From the NCBI GenBank assembly GCA_021927905.1, contig BLLK01000047.1:496001-560000 (forward strand): DNA of 64,000 nucleotides. Reading direction: 5' to 3'. The stretch is from Chaetoceros tenuissimus. Taxonomy: Eukaryota > Bacillariophyta > Thalassiosirophyceae > Chaetocerotales > Chaetocerotaceae. Shown piece by piece: positions 44,514-54,641 of this stretch. The notes under the pieces were generated by a model. That model was given only the letters and a program-made list of their open reading frames with translations, had not been told where the DNA came from and did no database searches. The translations under genes were made by a program, and so were the position numbers. The number at the start of each line of letters is the position of its first letter. Positions within the stretch are counted from its first letter, which is position 1.

Positions 44514-46574
44514 ATGATTCGGTTGACAATAGCAAAGAATCGCGCAAGTGCGCTATCTCGTCGTTCCATTGTCGCATCATTTGCAACTACTAAAGATGGC
44601 GACAACAAGTCCAAAAAAGAAAACTTTGCCAAAAAGTTTTTAGAACCAGCTGCTCGTGGGGAATTACAAAAGCATCAATCTGGAATTCCAAAACTAGCAG
44701 TTAGAAAGCCTAAAGGTCATTCCGTAAAAGATTCTTTTCCAGGGAAAGAATCAGATGAGATTTTGAAGGACGCTTTGGCTTATTCCACTGAATCATCTGA
44801 TGCATCTGCTCCAACAGATGTAAATAAGAAATCTTCCAAAGCAGCTGGTCAGAAGAATGTCAGAATGAATCAAGCAAAAGTGGAAGATTATGCATCTCTT
44901 TTTGAAGGTCCAAAAGACTATGAATTGGATCCTACAAAATTTGATAATAATAGGAAATGGCTTGGATCAAAAGTAGCTTCTGCACAGTCCTCCTTTCGTC
45001 AACAGAGAAATATTAAGCAACAGAGGGGGCAAAGTGATAGACCCAACTATGATATGTGGGGAGACATTGAATTTCAAGGCGAACTTGACGACCCATGGGA
45101 GACAGATGCGTTATATTACAAGTATGAAAATAAACATGACGAGTCCAAGCGTCAAGCAAAGCCTATCAAATTTCCTGCTAATAGAACAAACCCACCTACA
45201 GAATGGGTCGAGTCTTATGAATCATTTGCATATGTCACAAATGTACCTAGACCAGTTGTGGACAATGAATTAGGTTCATACAGCAATCCTCTACATAAAG
45301 TGAAGGTTGAAGAATTTGTCGCTGATGCTTTCTCAGTTCCTTTACAAAATGTTTTTAGTGCCAACATGACTAGTGCATTTGTGGGATTTAAGTCTGCAAA
45401 GGAAGCAAGTGACGCTATTCAAAAGAGTGAGGCAAAGAGAATCATTGTATTGCCGCATGTTGAAACATCTATTTACACCTCAACTGGAAAACAAACAGAA
45501 GAGGAAAAGAATTTTGTTGGAACTGAAAGTGATAAGATTGTGAAGGTCGAGAATATTCCAGCAGGAATGAAATCAAATGCTATCGCACGATTACTTCAAG
45601 GAGTAGAAAATATTACAGAGAACGATATCTGCATGGCAGGCCCAACTACTGCACTTATCAAAACTTCATCTGCATCAGATGCTAAGAAGCTCTTATCCAA
45701 TTCTAAATTCGAAAATGCTTTCAAGAATCTGCAACGCCAGATCTTGCGTGTACAGCCTGCTCAACGTGAACTTATCCACGACAAATTTGGTGGGCCACTT
45801 CGTAAGTTCCAAATGAAGAAAATGACTCACAAACTTGTTGTAGACGGTGATATTCCATCAGAACCATTCTTCTTATCACATGGACACGTATTGCATCTGA
45901 GCAATGTACCAATTGGCACTTCAAAGAAACAAATCTCAGAATATTTCCAACAATTCTGTGTACAGCCAAGAGACATCGAGGGATCAATCGAGTTTGTAAA
46001 ATCTATTGATGGGCACCCAACCGGCAGAGCATATGTTGGATTTGATTTAGAAACTGAGGGAGCAGCTGCATGGGATCATTTTTTGAGTCAAAAGCAAGTT
46101 ATCACCTTCAATGAAGTTGGTCCAGCAACCAGAGTGCAACCGGTGAAAGAGATTGCATTAGTTAGGGGTTCTAAACTTGGGGCTCGTTCCGAAAGATCTC
46201 AAGAAGAACTTATTGCATCCTTTAGCGAATGGAAAAATGATGTCGATCCAAAGGATTTGGAGACTTTGGAATCTTTTGGTATCACTATGGTTGAACTTGA
46301 GGAGACTTTCAGAGCTGCAAGAAAGTCACCTACATTTGGAGTCGAAGATCAAGCTAGACAAGGTGAACGTATGAGAGAAGAATACGCACCTGGCGAACAT
46401 TTCAAGGATTTTGTCAAGCTATACATTGAGACTTTGAAGGAAGTTGGTGCAACAAGAGAGAATCCTGGTCTCAAGTTTGAGGGTCTATTTATGCCAGACG
46501 AGGAGTTGGAATACAGTTTATTCGACTACGAAGAGGAGAGAATTCGTGAACTAAGAGAAAAGCACAATAACTAA
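44514..46574 (+). CDS. Probable mitochondrial RNA-binding protein with RRM-like domains
   Basis: Intronless, 686 residues. The N-terminus (MIRLTIAKNRASALSRRSIV) is basic and amphipathic without acidic residues, a typical mitochondrial presequence. A charged linker region precedes three segments with RRM-like patterns: about 235-330 (FAYVTNVPRP ... AFVGFKSAKEASDAI), about 340-420 (KIVKVENIPAGMKSNAIARL ... ALIKTSSASDAKKLL) and about 460-545 (VLHLSNVPIGTSKKQISEYF ... GRAYVGFDLETEGAAAW). The last has the clearest RNP2 and RNP1 strands. The C-terminal 130 residues are acidic and helical. A role in mitochondrial RNA processing or translation is inferred; no specific orthologue is recognised. Confidence 0.8.
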   Translation: MIRLTIAKNRASALSRRSIVASFATTKDGDNKSKKENFAKKFLEPAARGELQKHQSGIPKLAVRKPKGHSVKDSFPGKESDEILKDALAYSTESSDASAPTDVNKKSSKAAGQKNVRMNQAKVEDYASLFEGPKDYELDPTKFDNNRKWLGSKVASAQSSFRQQRNIKQQRGQSDRPNYDMWGDIEFQGELDDPWETDALYYKYENKHDESKRQAKPIKFPANRTNPPTEWVESYESFAYVTNVPRPVVDNELGSYSNPLHKVKVEEFVADAFSVPLQNVFSANMTSAFVGFKSAKEASDAIQKSEAKRIIVLPHVETSIYTSTGKQTEEEKNFVGTESDKIVKVENIPAGMKSNAIARLLQGVENITENDICMAGPTTALIKTSSASDAKKLLSNSKFENAFKNLQRQILRVQPAQRELIHDKFGGPLRKFQMKKMTHKLVVDGDIPSEPFFLSHGHVLHLSNVPIGTSKKQISEYFQQFCVQPRDIEGSIEFVKSIDGHPTGRAYVGFDLETEGAAAWDHFLSQKQVITFNEVGPATRVQPVKEIALVRGSKLGARSERSQEELIASFSEWKNDVDPKDLETLESFGITMVELEETFRAARKSPTFGVEDQARQGERMREEYAPGEHFKDFVKLYIETLKEVGATRENPGLKFEGLFMPDEELEYSLFDYEEERIRELREKHNN

Positions 46575-46629
46575 ATCTAAATGTATACGCTATTCATCTA
46601 CATTCTCAAGTGTTCCATTATAGTATAGT

Positions 46630-48561
46630 TTAGAAATATGCATCATCACTGTACATGTTAGGACGCGGTCTCTGACCACTGGATCTATGCCGATATTCAT
46701 ACTCGTCGAAATCAGATTCAACCTCAGATTCGGAACGGACACTAGACATGTTGGACCACTTGTGAGTTAATTCAGACTCTACAGATGACTTTCTATCGTC
46801 TCTCTGAATCTTCATGGGTGCGCTCAAGAGCTCACGGTATTTGCTGCTTCTACTGAATCTCGAGACACCGGATGAAGCTTCAGAAAAAGTCTCTGTGCGC
46901 GCAATATTTTTTCGTTGATTCTTCTCTGCAACAGCAAAGTGGAACTCTTGCTCCTTCCTTTTAGCTTCCTCTGTCTGAGAGGAACGAGGTCGAACGTATG
47001 ATCTAACTCTATGGCGAGGGTGTGGAGGCATGTCTTGATATTGTCTCTGATAGTGATGACTTGGTTCATCCAATTCATTGCTGCTATCGAGAACACTTGT
47101 AGGCTGGTACGCGGAAAATAGCCTATGATCCTGATGAACTTTTTCAAAGCTTTGCGATTCAGAAAGAGGAGGCTGACGAATCCTTCCAAAGGACTGTAAC
47201 TGTTCCTCTCCTTCATACTGGCTAGAAAATGCATCCTTTCTTTGCCTTGGAATGATATCTTCATTGCTGTAACGAGATGCATGCTCTCGAATACTTGCTT
47301 TCATAAGGAATTCTTCATTTTTCTTCTCTGTGTGCGATCGGTTAACACGATCAAATTCTTTCTCTTCCCACTGACTTCCCATAGGAGTTGAAGTTTCAGA
47401 GCGATAATTCCTTCCTCCAACAGGACCGTAGTCATCTCTCATCCTGTTTCGAGCGCTGCGAGGAGGGCCATAATCATCGTGATAGTCATCAGAGTCATCC
47501 AAAGTTTTTTCATATCGCCCTGTTTCCGATTTACTTCCATGAATACTGCCCATACCAAATTCACTGACGGAATCACTGAGATCATTGGAGGCACCATACC
47601 CAACAACCTGAGGAACTTCACTTTGTGTCTGATAATCATTCATTCTCTGAAACCCGGATGTGTTTTTCAAATCATCGATATTTTGTTGCAAATTTTGAAA
47701 TTCCATACAAGCTAATGAATCAAGTATCTGCACATTGGACAATTTTGAAGATTGATGGTAGGGAATTGCTTGCTCATATGCTGAAAATGGTTGAATGTCA
47801 GGAATATTCATTTCCACATGTCCATCACTTTCTTGAATAAAATCATATTCTGGTTCTTTTTGATCTAAATGTGCATCTTCTGGTATATTTGGCATTTTCT
47901 TCTTGTGCGATTTTGGTTTGTAGGAAACACATTGTTGAAATAGTTTTTTCTTGGATCTTTTGTCAGAGTACGTATGTTCCGGTTCAACCTCATTGTATAT
48001 TTGCGAAAAATCAGATTGCGGTACGAATTCATCACAGTCACTGTTTTTCTCAAGTAGATTTGTTCCAGAGAAGGAGACATCTTCAAAGTCAATAGTGAAT
48101 GCTGATGAAAAATTAGAGGATGGCACTGCTCTAGATGGGTTCTCAGACGAAGAAGAGGCCCTTTGAGATACATCCTTGCCTAGCCTCTTATCTGGTACTA
48201 GATTACAAATAATACCAGGGCGTTTGAACGATCTTGACTTATTCTTCGGTTGTGATTGAGCTTGAGGCAGGGATCTCATGTCTTCATCTTGTCGTTGCCT
48301 TGAAGGAGTGGGGTAGTTCATTGTGCTGGTGGTGAGGAAGCTCTCATTGGCTGTGGAGACGCTTGTATTATGTTTGTGTTTGTTTGTGCTGTATCTTCCG
48401 TCAGAGCTATCGATACCATAGACCATTTGATTGTATCTCTCTTCTTCCTCAAGGGCATAGTCATGAAACATATCATCGTCAGTGGTCTGATACCGAACCT
48501 CACTAGAGGGTCCTGGAATCAGATTTCTAAAGCAGCTTATCTTTCGTATTGCAGAAGGCAT
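46630..48561 (-). CDS. Unknown large disordered protein
   Basis: Intronless, 643 residues, ATG at 48559-48561. Almost the entire sequence is charged, Ser/Gln/Arg-rich and lacks hydrophobic cores, so it is probably disordered. Recurrent features are acidic/aromatic clusters (DDDMFHDYALEEEERYNQM), repeated DDY/DYG motifs (DDYHDDYGPPRSARNRM) and arginine-serine stretches in the C-terminal third (SSGVSRFSRSSKYRELLSAP). I cannot assign a function. It ends 56 bp from the stop of the preceding plus-strand gene, a tight convergent arrangement. Confidence 0.8.
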   Translation of the reverse strand: MPSAIRKISCFRNLIPGPSSEVRYQTTDDDMFHDYALEEEERYNQMVYGIDSSDGRYSTNKHKHNTSVSTANESFLTTSTMNYPTPSRQRQDEDMRSLPQAQSQPKNKSRSFKRPGIICNLVPDKRLGKDVSQRASSSSENPSRAVPSSNFSSAFTIDFEDVSFSGTNLLEKNSDCDEFVPQSDFSQIYNEVEPEHTYSDKRSKKKLFQQCVSYKPKSHKKKMPNIPEDAHLDQKEPEYDFIQESDGHVEMNIPDIQPFSAYEQAIPYHQSSKLSNVQILDSLACMEFQNLQQNIDDLKNTSGFQRMNDYQTQSEVPQVVGYGASNDLSDSVSEFGMGSIHGSKSETGRYEKTLDDSDDYHDDYGPPRSARNRMRDDYGPVGGRNYRSETSTPMGSQWEEKEFDRVNRSHTEKKNEEFLMKASIREHASRYSNEDIIPRQRKDAFSSQYEGEEQLQSFGRIRQPPLSESQSFEKVHQDHRLFSAYQPTSVLDSSNELDEPSHHYQRQYQDMPPHPRHRVRSYVRPRSSQTEEAKRKEQEFHFAVAEKNQRKNIARTETFSEASSGVSRFSRSSKYRELLSAPMKIQRDDRKSSVESELTHKWSNMSSVRSESEVESDFDEYEYRHRSSGQRPRPNMYSDDAYF

Positions 48562-49382
48562 ATCTTGGATGTGAAGAAGTTGTATATTTGTCTTCGATGT
48601 GCTATTGAAGGAAGTGCACTAAGTTGTAAGGTATTTACTTTCACTAACCGAGTAGTGCTCTCTTGTTAAATATTGGCGGCACTTTATTTTCCCTTTCAAT
48701 ATTCTGTGATTATTTCAACACGACTCCAACCTGCGTGACTGTAAATGGACGTTATATCTATCTTGTGTGGTCCAATATTTTAAAACTATGAGACGCCTCT
48801 GTTATGCCTCTTTCGTTAAGAGGGGAACTAAGTTTTGTCTAGAGAGGAAGTAGAAACGATTCGCTTTCAATATTTATAATATTGCGATAGAGCCTTCGTT
48901 AGACTTGCATTACTAGATGAGAAGGAAGCCCCCTTCCACATGAAAAACATTATCGTTATTCTTCCAAGGATCCAGCACAGACTGTATCATAATATTATTA
49001 TCCTAATATATACCTTATTTAGCTCAGTCATCTCTGTACCAGGGATGTTTGTGGCTGTTGAGGACTTTCCTCAGTCGTGAAAAGAAAATTCCACGATATT
49101 TGTGTATGTACGTACGTTGGTTCTAGTCCTTTTTCATTCATTTTGGGATTGAAATTTGAAAGCCTCTTTTCTCCAACATCCCAGCCATACAACCTCAACA
49201 TCTTCGTATCTTGTTGGTAGGTATTTGTAAAATAATCTAATACATGTAACGCAGCCTAAAAAATAAGCCAATCTTTTACATTTTCATAAAAAATATTGAA
49301 CGTTATATTTTCGTATTATCTTTAACTTTACAAAATTGTTCATTACCATTCGACAATCAGATTGCTCCATCCCAAACTCTAT
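48562..49382. other. Intergenic region
   Basis: 820 bp between the promoter of the disordered-protein gene and the end of the E2F gene. A GTATGTACGTACG motif lies near 49106-49118. The remainder is AT-rich with no gene detected. Confidence 0.45.
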
Positions 49383-51713
49383 TTAAATAGGAACAGTTTC
49401 CCCATTTCTTTCGTCCAAAACTTGTTCACCTTCCTGCATTATAATTGGATTTGGTTCGTGCAAATGTTGTTGTTCTTGTATAGGAATACCAGATTCATCA
49501 ACACTTACATGGACAGTGTTTTGAGTGTCATCTTCGTTAGGATTGTGAGCAGGGGTTGGCTCGTCACTGTATTGCTGCTGTTCTGTAACGAGATGTTCTC
49601 CCGCTGCAGCTACAGCTGCTTGGAGCGCTTCTTCTTGTACCATGGAGTTTTCTGTAATAGTGCCCTCAGTCCCATTGACGACTTGATGCGCAATCATTGC
49701 TGCGTCTTCTGCAGCCTTCACAACATCGTCATTATCATTTCCTAATTCCATTGCATTCACTACAGCATTTGCAGTGTCGGTCAATGAATCATCATTTTCT
49801 TGAGCGATGACTTGATTTTGCATGCTGTTAGGCTGGGCGTAGGCTTGCATGACATTTCCTTCTTCATGCTGCTGTGATGGCACAAAGCCATGTTCAATAA
49901 TACCATCTTCGTTAATCCTGACTTCCTTTTCAGGAATAGGAACAATTATCTTTTGTCCATCAACAGTTTGTTGTACTCTTCGATCAGAAAAATTCAATAT
50001 TTCCCTCGCAGTGAGAGGGTAAATCCACTTGAACATTGGTCTAGCACGTGGATTTCCTGACGAAGTGTGATTATCACTTTGGAGCTTTTGTATAAGCCCA
50101 ACACTTGCCATGATATTTGCAATATCATACAAACGTCTTATCTTTGTCTTGATCATCTTATTGTTAGAATTTCGGATCTTCAACATCTCTTCAGCTGTTG
50201 CATTTGGTGGCGGTAAAGGTAAATCAGTCTTGCCTAGGATCTTATCCGATGCATCTTCGAGAGAGATAGTCTCATATCCAACAAGGAAAAGCATCACAAA
50301 CTTTTGACTCAAGCGTCCAAGGCTCTTTTCTTTTCCTTTTTTCATTGGTTGATCTACTTGCTCCGCCGAGGCCAAAAGCATGGCGAAACCAGTAGGTAGT
50401 TGCTCATTGTCCTTATTATCCCCATCATTCCCGTTCAAGTTGTTGAGTTGCACGTCGTTTGGAAAGATCTCAAATGCTTCCTTTTGCATTTTACGTAGGG
50501 TATCTGTAATATTACCCATTCCATGCCAATGGTATGTATTTTTTCCTTTACGAGTCACAACCTCAATAGCTTCAAGAATATTGATAATGTCATAGATACG
50601 ACGACGTTCTACCATCAACGACTGGGATGCTTCATCAATCGTAACCTCAGCTGTGGTCCCCGCGGGAACCTTGGAGGAAAACATTTGAGTATAACGGCGC
50701 ATAAAGTTCGAACAAAGAACTCCCAGAGACTTGTCCTTACGTCTATAAGCTGGATCAGTAGTTGGCAAAGTATGAGACGGTCTGCTTTTCTTTGGCATTG
50801 TACTTGGATGTACCTGCATCATTTCATGTTGCTGGGCGTGTTCTTCGTGAGTTACATACTGTTGAGGTTGGACAAGAGGAGGCATTGATGGGTGATGAGC
50901 TTGAACTGTCTCTGTAATGGTAATAGAACCATCTGCATTATGCTGATGCTGTTGATGAACAGTAACTGGAACACCATTAATCAATTGATGACTTTCAATT
51001 GCCTGTTGTTGAAGCTGTCCAGTTTCATCCATTCCAACGTGAGCATGGTGATGTTCTACACTCACAGGTACATTGATCGGTACAGAATTGACATCTGCAA
51101 CTCCGGCGGCAGCAGCAGCATTAGCAGCCATAGCCTCCATACTCATTTCAGCTCCTCCTTCGGTAACCAAGTGATGACCTTGATATTGCTGATTAGGATC
51201 TTGTTCCTGATGATGCATCATATGGTGCTGGTGCTGCTCGTGTTCATACTGTGTAATTTGTTCATACTGTTGCTGATGAGCCATTTGCTGTTCATCCATC
51301 TGCACCATTTGATTCGGATCATGCTGCTGATAATGCTCTTGCATTTGTGCCGCTGCTATGGCATTTGGATCATGGTGTATTACTTGAACAGTTTGAGTCT
51401 GATCCATGTGCTGATATTCAGTTGGCGGTGCAGTTGGATCTTCTACAAATTCATTCATGTGAGCCGCTGTAGCTTCTGCAACCGCCATTTGCACAGCGTC
51501 TTGATTTACATGATGCATATGTTCTTCGCTGACTTCCTCTGCGATAGGATTTGCAGCAGTCATGGTTGTTCCATGCTCATCAATGTTTGAATCAAACACA
51601 TTGACATTGGTCATATTTGGCACAGCAACATGCTGTTGTGGTTGAGGTATTTGTTGTTCAAGATCTAGCTTCATGCGCTTCGCATCGTGTTCTAGTGCCG
51701 AATCGTCTGCCAT
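49383..51713 (-). CDS. Atypical E2F transcription factor with two DNA-binding domains (E2F7/8/DEL type)
   Basis: Intronless, 776 residues, ATG at 51711-51713. Two winged-helix E2F/DP domains are present: the first at about 326-398 (KSLGVLCSNFMRRY, ERRRIYDIINILEAIEVVTR), the second at about 460-564 (KSLGRLSQKFVMLF, KTKIRRLYDIANIMASVGLI). Both have the R-R-I/L-Y-D-I helix that contacts DNA. There is no DP-dimerisation coiled coil between or after them, so the protein matches E2F7/8 and plant DEL factors, which bind DNA alone and repress cell-cycle genes. The N-terminal 320 residues are Gln/His/Met-rich and the C-terminus is acidic and Gln-rich. Two E2F-type sites lie about 300 bp upstream. Confidence 0.94.
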   Translation of the reverse strand: MADDSALEHDAKRMKLDLEQQIPQPQQHVAVPNMTNVNVFDSNIDEHGTTMTAANPIAEEVSEEHMHHVNQDAVQMAVAEATAAHMNEFVEDPTAPPTEYQHMDQTQTVQVIHHDPNAIAAAQMQEHYQQHDPNQMVQMDEQQMAHQQQYEQITQYEHEQHQHHMMHHQEQDPNQQYQGHHLVTEGGAEMSMEAMAANAAAAAGVADVNSVPINVPVSVEHHHAHVGMDETGQLQQQAIESHQLINGVPVTVHQQHQHNADGSITITETVQAHHPSMPPLVQPQQYVTHEEHAQQHEMMQVHPSTMPKKSRPSHTLPTTDPAYRRKDKSLGVLCSNFMRRYTQMFSSKVPAGTTAEVTIDEASQSLMVERRRIYDIINILEAIEVVTRKGKNTYHWHGMGNITDTLRKMQKEAFEIFPNDVQLNNLNGNDGDNKDNEQLPTGFAMLLASAEQVDQPMKKGKEKSLGRLSQKFVMLFLVGYETISLEDASDKILGKTDLPLPPPNATAEEMLKIRNSNNKMIKTKIRRLYDIANIMASVGLIQKLQSDNHTSSGNPRARPMFKWIYPLTAREILNFSDRRVQQTVDGQKIIVPIPEKEVRINEDGIIEHGFVPSQQHEEGNVMQAYAQPNSMQNQVIAQENDDSLTDTANAVVNAMELGNDNDDVVKAAEDAAMIAHQVVNGTEGTITENSMVQEEALQAAVAAAGEHLVTEQQQYSDEPTPAHNPNEDDTQNTVHVSVDESGIPIQEQQHLHEPNPIIMQEGEQVLDERNGETVPI

Positions 51714-52377
51714 GTTGATTCGTGAATATAGCTACTGGATACAAACAGCAAAGTATTATTAGTAACATTCATCATGATTGAAAACAAAGTTGGACTGTTG
51801 TTCCCATAGCATAATAAAAAGAAATAATCTAGCTAGACTGTATAGTCAAAATCTATCAGACTTCCGTTGACACTGCGCTTCTTCTATACATATATTTCAA
51901 GTCCAAGGGGAAGAAACAAATATTCTCGCGACCGTCTCTTTCTATGTCCACCAATCAATAAACTTACATTGCTATTTTTTCTTTTGAAATGGATCTGATT
52001 TTGGGAGATCTGGCGCGAATTAGATTGAGATCTGGCGCGAAGTTAATACCTTCGCGGCTTTTATGCTCCTTTCCAAAGTTTTGTGTTGTGCTTTCGCGGG
52101 TTGCTTTTCGTTGCTTCGCGGTTGTTTTGTGTTGTTATAACGTTGAATTTGGATGCATACGTACTTACATACTAATGTCAAAAAGGCTCTTTTAGAATCA
52201 ATTGAAATACCAAGCTGACGGGGACACACAAGATTGAAGCTCAAATGAGAAAGATACGCAGTTGAACTGCGAGGACACGAGACCAATGAAGTAAAAAAAA
52301 CATCGACTTTCCTTGCAATTACGTCTGTTACGCCTTTCTAGCCATCACCCATCTAATATCAATACAAATATACCAAT
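51714..52377. promoter_or_regulatory. Divergent promoter region (E2F / FCP)
   Basis: 664 bp between divergent genes. It holds the two TCTGGCGCGAA sites and three further TTCGCG cores at about 52050-52115, unusually GC-rich spots in AT-rich DNA. Confidence 0.55.
52009..52041 (+). promoter_or_regulatory. Paired E2F-type sites
   Basis: TCTGGCGCGAA occurs at 52009-52019 and again at 52031-52041, a 22-bp period (two helical turns). The reverse strand reads TTCGCGCCAGA, a good match to the E2F consensus TTSSCGC with GCGC core. Because the adjacent minus-strand gene encodes an E2F, self-regulation is a reasonable inference. Confidence 0.6.
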
Positions 52378-53243
52378 ATGAAGCTCGCAATCCTTACCAC
52401 TCTCCTTGCAGGTGCATCTGCATTCACTGTACCAACTGCACCAACTTTCGCTACCAAGCTCGCAATGAGCGAAGAGGCAGTTGAGGCTGTTGAGGAAGAG
52501 GCTGCTCCAGAGCCAGAGCCTGAGGTACCTTCCTACACTTGTATCTCCAAGGAAGCAATTCTTGCTTCCCCAAACACCATCGAGATCGGAAGTGTATGGG
52601 ATCCTCTTGGACTTGCAGATATTGGATCTGACGAGACTCTTGCATGGTACAGACATGCTGAGGTTAAGCACGGACGTGTTGCTATGGCTGCATTCGTTGG
52701 TTGGTGGGCTGTTGGAGCTGGACTTCGTCTTCCAGGTGAATTGTCTCACGGACTTGACTTCGCAAGCATCCCATCCAAGGGACTTGAGGCTTGGGATGCT
52801 GTTCCAGGATGGGGAAAGGCACAAATGTTGCTTTTCGCTGGATTGATTGAATTCCATGATGAGCTTTTCCACTCTCGCCGTGGAACCCATTACCTTCGCG
52901 GAGGAACCCCAGGAAAGGTACGTTAACTTGATTTGATGGATGTTTTATTTGCAAAAGTGTCGCCTTTTTTGGGACTTCTTCAATATTGCCACTACAGTAT
53001 TGCCCACTTTTCAATGTCAAGAATTCTTTTTCTCACGACCATCATTTTTATCGTCATTCTTTATAGAACATGGTTCCTGGACTTTACGATCCAGCTGGAT
53101 TGAGCAAGGGAAAATCTGAGGAGGCTTTGGCTAAGGGACGTGATCGCGAGATCAAGAATGGACGTCTTGCTATGATTGGAGTTGCTGGACTTTACTGTGC
53201 TGCTACTATTGAGGGATCTGTTCCACTTCAGCCACCATGCTAA
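52378..53243 (+). CDS. Fucoxanthin-chlorophyll a/c light-harvesting protein (FCP/Lhc)
   Basis: Exon 1 is 52378..52917 and exon 2 is 53067..53243, phase 0, intron 149 bp; 238 residues. A signal peptide ends at GASA|FTVP, the plastid motif. An acidic/proline spacer (EEEAAPEPEPEVP) precedes the mature light-harvesting domain. Helix 1 carries WYRHAEVKHGRVAMAAFVGW and helix 3 carries DREIKNGRLAMIGVAG, the paired Glu-Arg pigment-binding motifs of the LHC superfamily; helix 2 is around GKAQMLLFAGLIEFHDELF. The protein binds chlorophyll a/c and fucoxanthin in thylakoids. Codon use is strongly biased (GGA, GCT, AAG), typical of a highly expressed gene, and explains the long antisense ORFs. Subfamily (Lhcf, Lhcr or other) is not certain. 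Confidence 0.96.
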
Positions 53244-53836
53244 ATACTTGTATAGCATGTATTCCTGTATAAGTTGTAGATGATTCAATGTATATTTTTA
53301 TTGATAGGTTTGCAGCTGAATGTTTTATAAATTCGAAAAGAACAATATAATAAATGAATTTGTAGGACAGGTGGGACTTGTTCTTTGGCACAAAGAAGAT
53401 GTCAATGAAATGAGCACCACCACAAATGGTCAAAGTAGACTATAATTTTTATTGCTTTAATACTAAGAAAATTTAGAAATATTGCATGTGTTTGAAGAAG
53501 TATCATCATAGTATAAACGGTATGGATAGTGACTTGCAAAATCAAATCTAATGCCAGGAGAAACTGAACCATCTACCAGTCTACGTACAGAAAAACTACT
53601 GTCAAGAGGAGATGAGTTCCTTCAAAAAGTTCGGATATTTTCTTTTCTATGCAATCTCATTGGATTTGAGTATATATGTAAACCTACTTTGTGAATAGAG
53701 GAGTATATATACTTATAAAAACAAATGATAAGAACTCGAGAATTTTGATTAAATGACAATAATTTTAGTTCTAATATGGCATACCTTTCCGTAGAAAAAG
53801 GTAATGTATTTGCAATATGATTGGGGTTGACTTTAC
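53244..53836. other. Convergent intergenic region after FCP
   Basis: 593 bp of AT-rich 3' flank for two converging genes. A CTACGTAC motif occurs near 53581. No gene is seen. Confidence 0.45.
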
Positions 53837-54380
53837 TTAAAAGGTCCAAAAGTTCTTCTTTGGTGGCTCAGGCTCTGGTTCTGGCTCAGGTTCCTTCTTC
53901 TTTCCAAACATTCCGAAGAATCCTCCTCCGCCTCCCTTCTTAAGGTCGGAATCATCAGGCTTTCCTCCTTGTCTCTGCATGTATGGAATCTCACTTACAT
54001 CCTTTACCTTATTAGGATCAACTGGGAAAAGGTTCTTTCCTCCGGCTTTTTGCCATTCAGCAAAAGTTCTAGACTGGAAAGAAGTAATTCCAACCTTTCC
54101 AAGATTCTTTCCCTTGGACTTTGCCTCTTTCTCCTTAAGTTTCTTCCATTGTTCCTTGGACATTCCACTGTTTCCCCAGACAGGAAAGGTGAGATATAAA
54201 TGGCTGACACACAAAGGAACTACAAAAGGGTAAGAACAACATAGCTTACCTTGGGATGTATTCCATTGTCATGGAAGCAGAGTTTTGCACAGCCTTCATG
54301 GAAGATCCAGTGAAGGATGATCCAGAGAATGCAGCAGCTGGAGCAGCGAGGGTAAGAGCAACGAGAGATGCAGTCTTCAT
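53837..54380 (-). CDS. Small plastid-targeted protein with PEPEPEPEP tail
   Basis: Exon 1 is 54380..54250 (MKTASLVALTLAAPAAAF). The preferred exon 2 is 54167..53837, reading EYIPSGMSKEQWKKLKEKEA across the join, for 153 residues. Another in-frame acceptor (GTCAG) 33 bp upstream would add 11 residues. The signal peptide ends at AAA|FSGSS, the plastid motif. The mature protein has a charged helix, a KVGITSFQSRTFAEWQKAG block, a Gly-rich stretch, then an acidic-proline repeat and KKNFWTF end. I know no function; such small proteins are often thylakoid-associated. The gene is downstream of and convergent with FCP. Confidence 0.82.
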
Positions 54381-54641
54381 ATTTGCAAGTTTATTTATAT
54401 TGGATATGAGTTGTAGATATTCTGTTGTTGTCGAAGCGAAAAGAAGTAAAACGCGAGATGTGTGAATGATAATCAAATGACGTGTCAGGATGATGTAGTC
54501 TAGCTTTGTGATTCATGATAACGGTCCGAATAGGCCGTTTTAACGGACAATTGCGTTATCATAATTCATTTATGTTCTTATTTTACAAAGTTATACAGAT
54601 CAATCCAAATCTATAAAGAGATGCATTTAAAAACATTTTCA

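Noticed and set aside
50523-51590. Long plus-strand ORFs over the E2F gene, rich in Leu/Ile/Cys
   Set aside because: Reverse reading of CAG/CAT/ATG-rich codons (Gln/His/Met) gives hydrophobic residues; not membrane proteins.
52345-52890. 181-residue ORF antisense to the FCP gene, with others at 52481-52846 (+) and 52682-53020 (-)
   Set aside because: Strong codon bias in the FCP gene removes stops from other frames. The translations lack any family features and overlap a certain gene.
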